A stretch of DNA of 64,000 nucleotides from Pseudomonadota bacterium (GTDB taxonomy: Bacteria > Pseudomonadota > Gammaproteobacteria > Steroidobacterales > GCA-2729495): the NCBI GenBank assembly GCA_963204745.1, contig CAUJHF010000020.1, forward strand, positions 1-64,000. Reading direction: 5' to 3'. The translations under genes and the position numbers were made by a program. Within the stretch, counting starts at the first letter, position 1. Each line of letters starts with the position of its first letter. Positions 63,118-64,000 of this stretch are shown piece after piece. Below the pieces are notes generated by a model. It worked only from the letters and a program-made list of their open reading frames with translations. It searched no databases and was not told the origin of the DNA.

Positions 63118-64000
63118 GCCTCACCCGGCTTGCCGGCTGGCGTGATCCGGATGCGTCCCTGGATCTGCTCACCTTCGGCATTGGAAGACTGGATTTCGGC
63201 ATTGAGCTGACCGCCTTCGGTCACCAGCTTGCGGATACTGTCGAGGGAATCGGCACTGGGCACACGCAAGGTCAGTTCCATGATGCCGGTGCGGAAGTTA
63301 AGTGCCTCGATCCGTGCGTTGCCGGTGCGTGATACAGCCCCCGCAACAGTACGCAGCGTATCGAGAAACTGCCTGCCTGTCGCGAGGCCCTGTTGCGGAC
63401 CGCCAGCCTGCAGGCGCTGATCGACAAGCGCACGTACATCCTGTGCGGCCGAGCCGGGAAAAGTATGCCCGATGGCCTGGCTCAGTTCGGTTTCAAGCGC
63501 TGCGGATTCGCGCTTCAGGTGCCAGGTGTCGATTCCGGCATTCAGCAGCATCGCGAGACCCAGCGCCGCAATGAGTGCAGCGGCCAGCCGCCAGCGCGGC
63601 CAGTAACTCGCGAAGGTAGAACGAGTCGCATACCGGCCCTGCAGCAGATTGACACCCGGACTGACGACGACGCCGGCTGCCAGGCGTGCCAGCGCCCCGT
63701 CCGGCAAACGCCGGACCTCGAGGCTCTGTACCTGCTCCTGCAATCCCTCCCAGACCGAGTTTGGCCAGCCGTCGGTAGTGGCGTCATAAATCTGTAGCTG
63801 GCGGGGTGGCGTCGTGCTGTCATCACTGGCGGGCCTGGTCTGCGTCAGCCAGAGGCTCAGCAATGCATCAAGGCCATCGGTCTCGGCGGCCACCGCATCG
63901 CCGCCCGGATCGCGCAGAATCACCTGTGTGTCTTCGAGCAGTATCGTCGTCGTGCCGACAAGATCGGCGACGCCGTCGCTGTCGGCAAATATCGCCTTGG
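63114..64000 (-). CDS. gspL: Type II secretion system protein L (C-terminal part; runs off the window)
   Basis: The frame is open from the window edge to a stop at 63114, about 295 residues, so the start lies beyond 64000. The visible part has the end of the actin-like cytoplasmic domain (ADLVGTTTILLEDTQVILRDPGGD) and the family landmark VNLLQGRY near 63640. The membrane helix LAAALIAALGLAMLLNAGI follows, and then the periplasmic coil and domain (TVAGAVSRTGNARIEALNFRTGIMELTLRVPSADSL). It recruits GspE to the secretion platform. Confidence 0.9.
   Translation of the reverse strand, partial: KAIFADSDGVADLVGTTTILLEDTQVILRDPGGDAVAAETDGLDALLSLWLTQTRPASDDSTTPPRQLQIYDATTDGWPNSVWEGLQEQVQSLEVRRLPDGALARLAAGVVVSPGVNLLQGRYATRSTFASYWPRWRLAAALIAALGLAMLLNAGIDTWHLKRESAALETELSQAIGHTFPGSAAQDVRALVDQRLQAGGPQQGLATGRQFLDTLRTVAGAVSRTGNARIEALNFRTGIMELTLRVPSADSLDSIRKLVTEGGQLNAEIQSSNAEGEQIQGRIRITPAGKPGEA

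Overview
The window is a dense, high-GC bacterial chromosome segment (about 60-65% G+C by eye). Genes are packed on both strands with many 4-base start/stop overlaps. The gene set points to a gammaproteobacterium, probably near the Xanthomonadales/Nevskiales/Steroidobacterales: a LysAC-type aspartokinase/diaminopimelate decarboxylase fusion, an E. coli-type bifunctional HisB, a CbpA/CbpM pair, a YbhGFSR exporter and type II secretion GspLMN. The taxonomic placement is an inference. I saw no insertion sequence, prophage, CRISPR array, rRNA or tRNA.

Layout. 1-0.6 kb: the 5' part of a class III nucleotide cyclase (-). 0.7-6.6 kb (+): an FAD-linked oxidase, ilvD and the lysAC fusion. 6.6-19.6 kb (-): a continuous amino-acid biosynthesis array, leuA-ilvE-leuC-leuD-leuB-[TrpR-like regulator]-hisG-D-C-B-H-A-F-E. 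It is headed by a leucine-rich leader peptide and an attenuator-like terminator. A 44-bp palindrome sits directly in front of the TrpR-like gene, at the junction of the leu and his halves. 19.7-24.6 kb: ferredoxin, a degenerate FAH-fold protein, a TauE/SafE permease, an O-methyltransferase, a VOC protein and a CaiB-type CoA-transferase. 24.7-34.4 kb: a catabolic-looking block with HMG-CoA lyase, HyuA/HyuB (oxoprolinase/hydantoinase/acetone carboxylase family), an IclR regulator, an SDR, an aldehyde dehydrogenase and an MFS transporter. 34.5-36.9 kb: a decayed esterase gene, a geranylgeranyl-reductase-like flavoprotein and an unclear 400-bp stretch. 36.9-41.9 kb (-): a complete ybhGFSR-type ABC exporter operon. 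42-44 kb (+): cbpA-cbpM and a CarD-like regulator. 44-48.7 kb (+): pntA-pntB with a small membrane ORF, a peroxiredoxin and a membrane protein. 48.7-50.4 kb (-): etfB-etfA. 50.5-55.7 kb: sulfurtransferase, an unknown protein, a second VOC paralogue, an MFS transporter and an AlaA-like aminotransferase. 55.8-61.9 kb (+): a PD-(D/E)XK nuclease and a UvrD/AddA-type helicase-nuclease. 61.8-64 kb (-): gspL(partial)-gspM-gspN.

The most unusual signals are at starts and junctions. hisF has no ATG, GTG or TTG at its conserved N-terminus: the initiator position is ATT, behind a good Shine-Dalgarno sequence, with an in-frame stop five codons upstream. Two further genes, a VOC protein and the CarD-like regulator, also look as if they begin at non-standard codons (CTG and ATC), with weaker support. 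The TrpR-like gene and its near-perfect palindrome, placed between the leu and his genes, suggest a dedicated switch within one long amino-acid operon. The HyuAB/IclR/HMG-CoA-lyase/CoA-transferase neighbourhood looks like an uncharacterised catabolic module. All functional statements are by recognition of family motifs; no database search was run.
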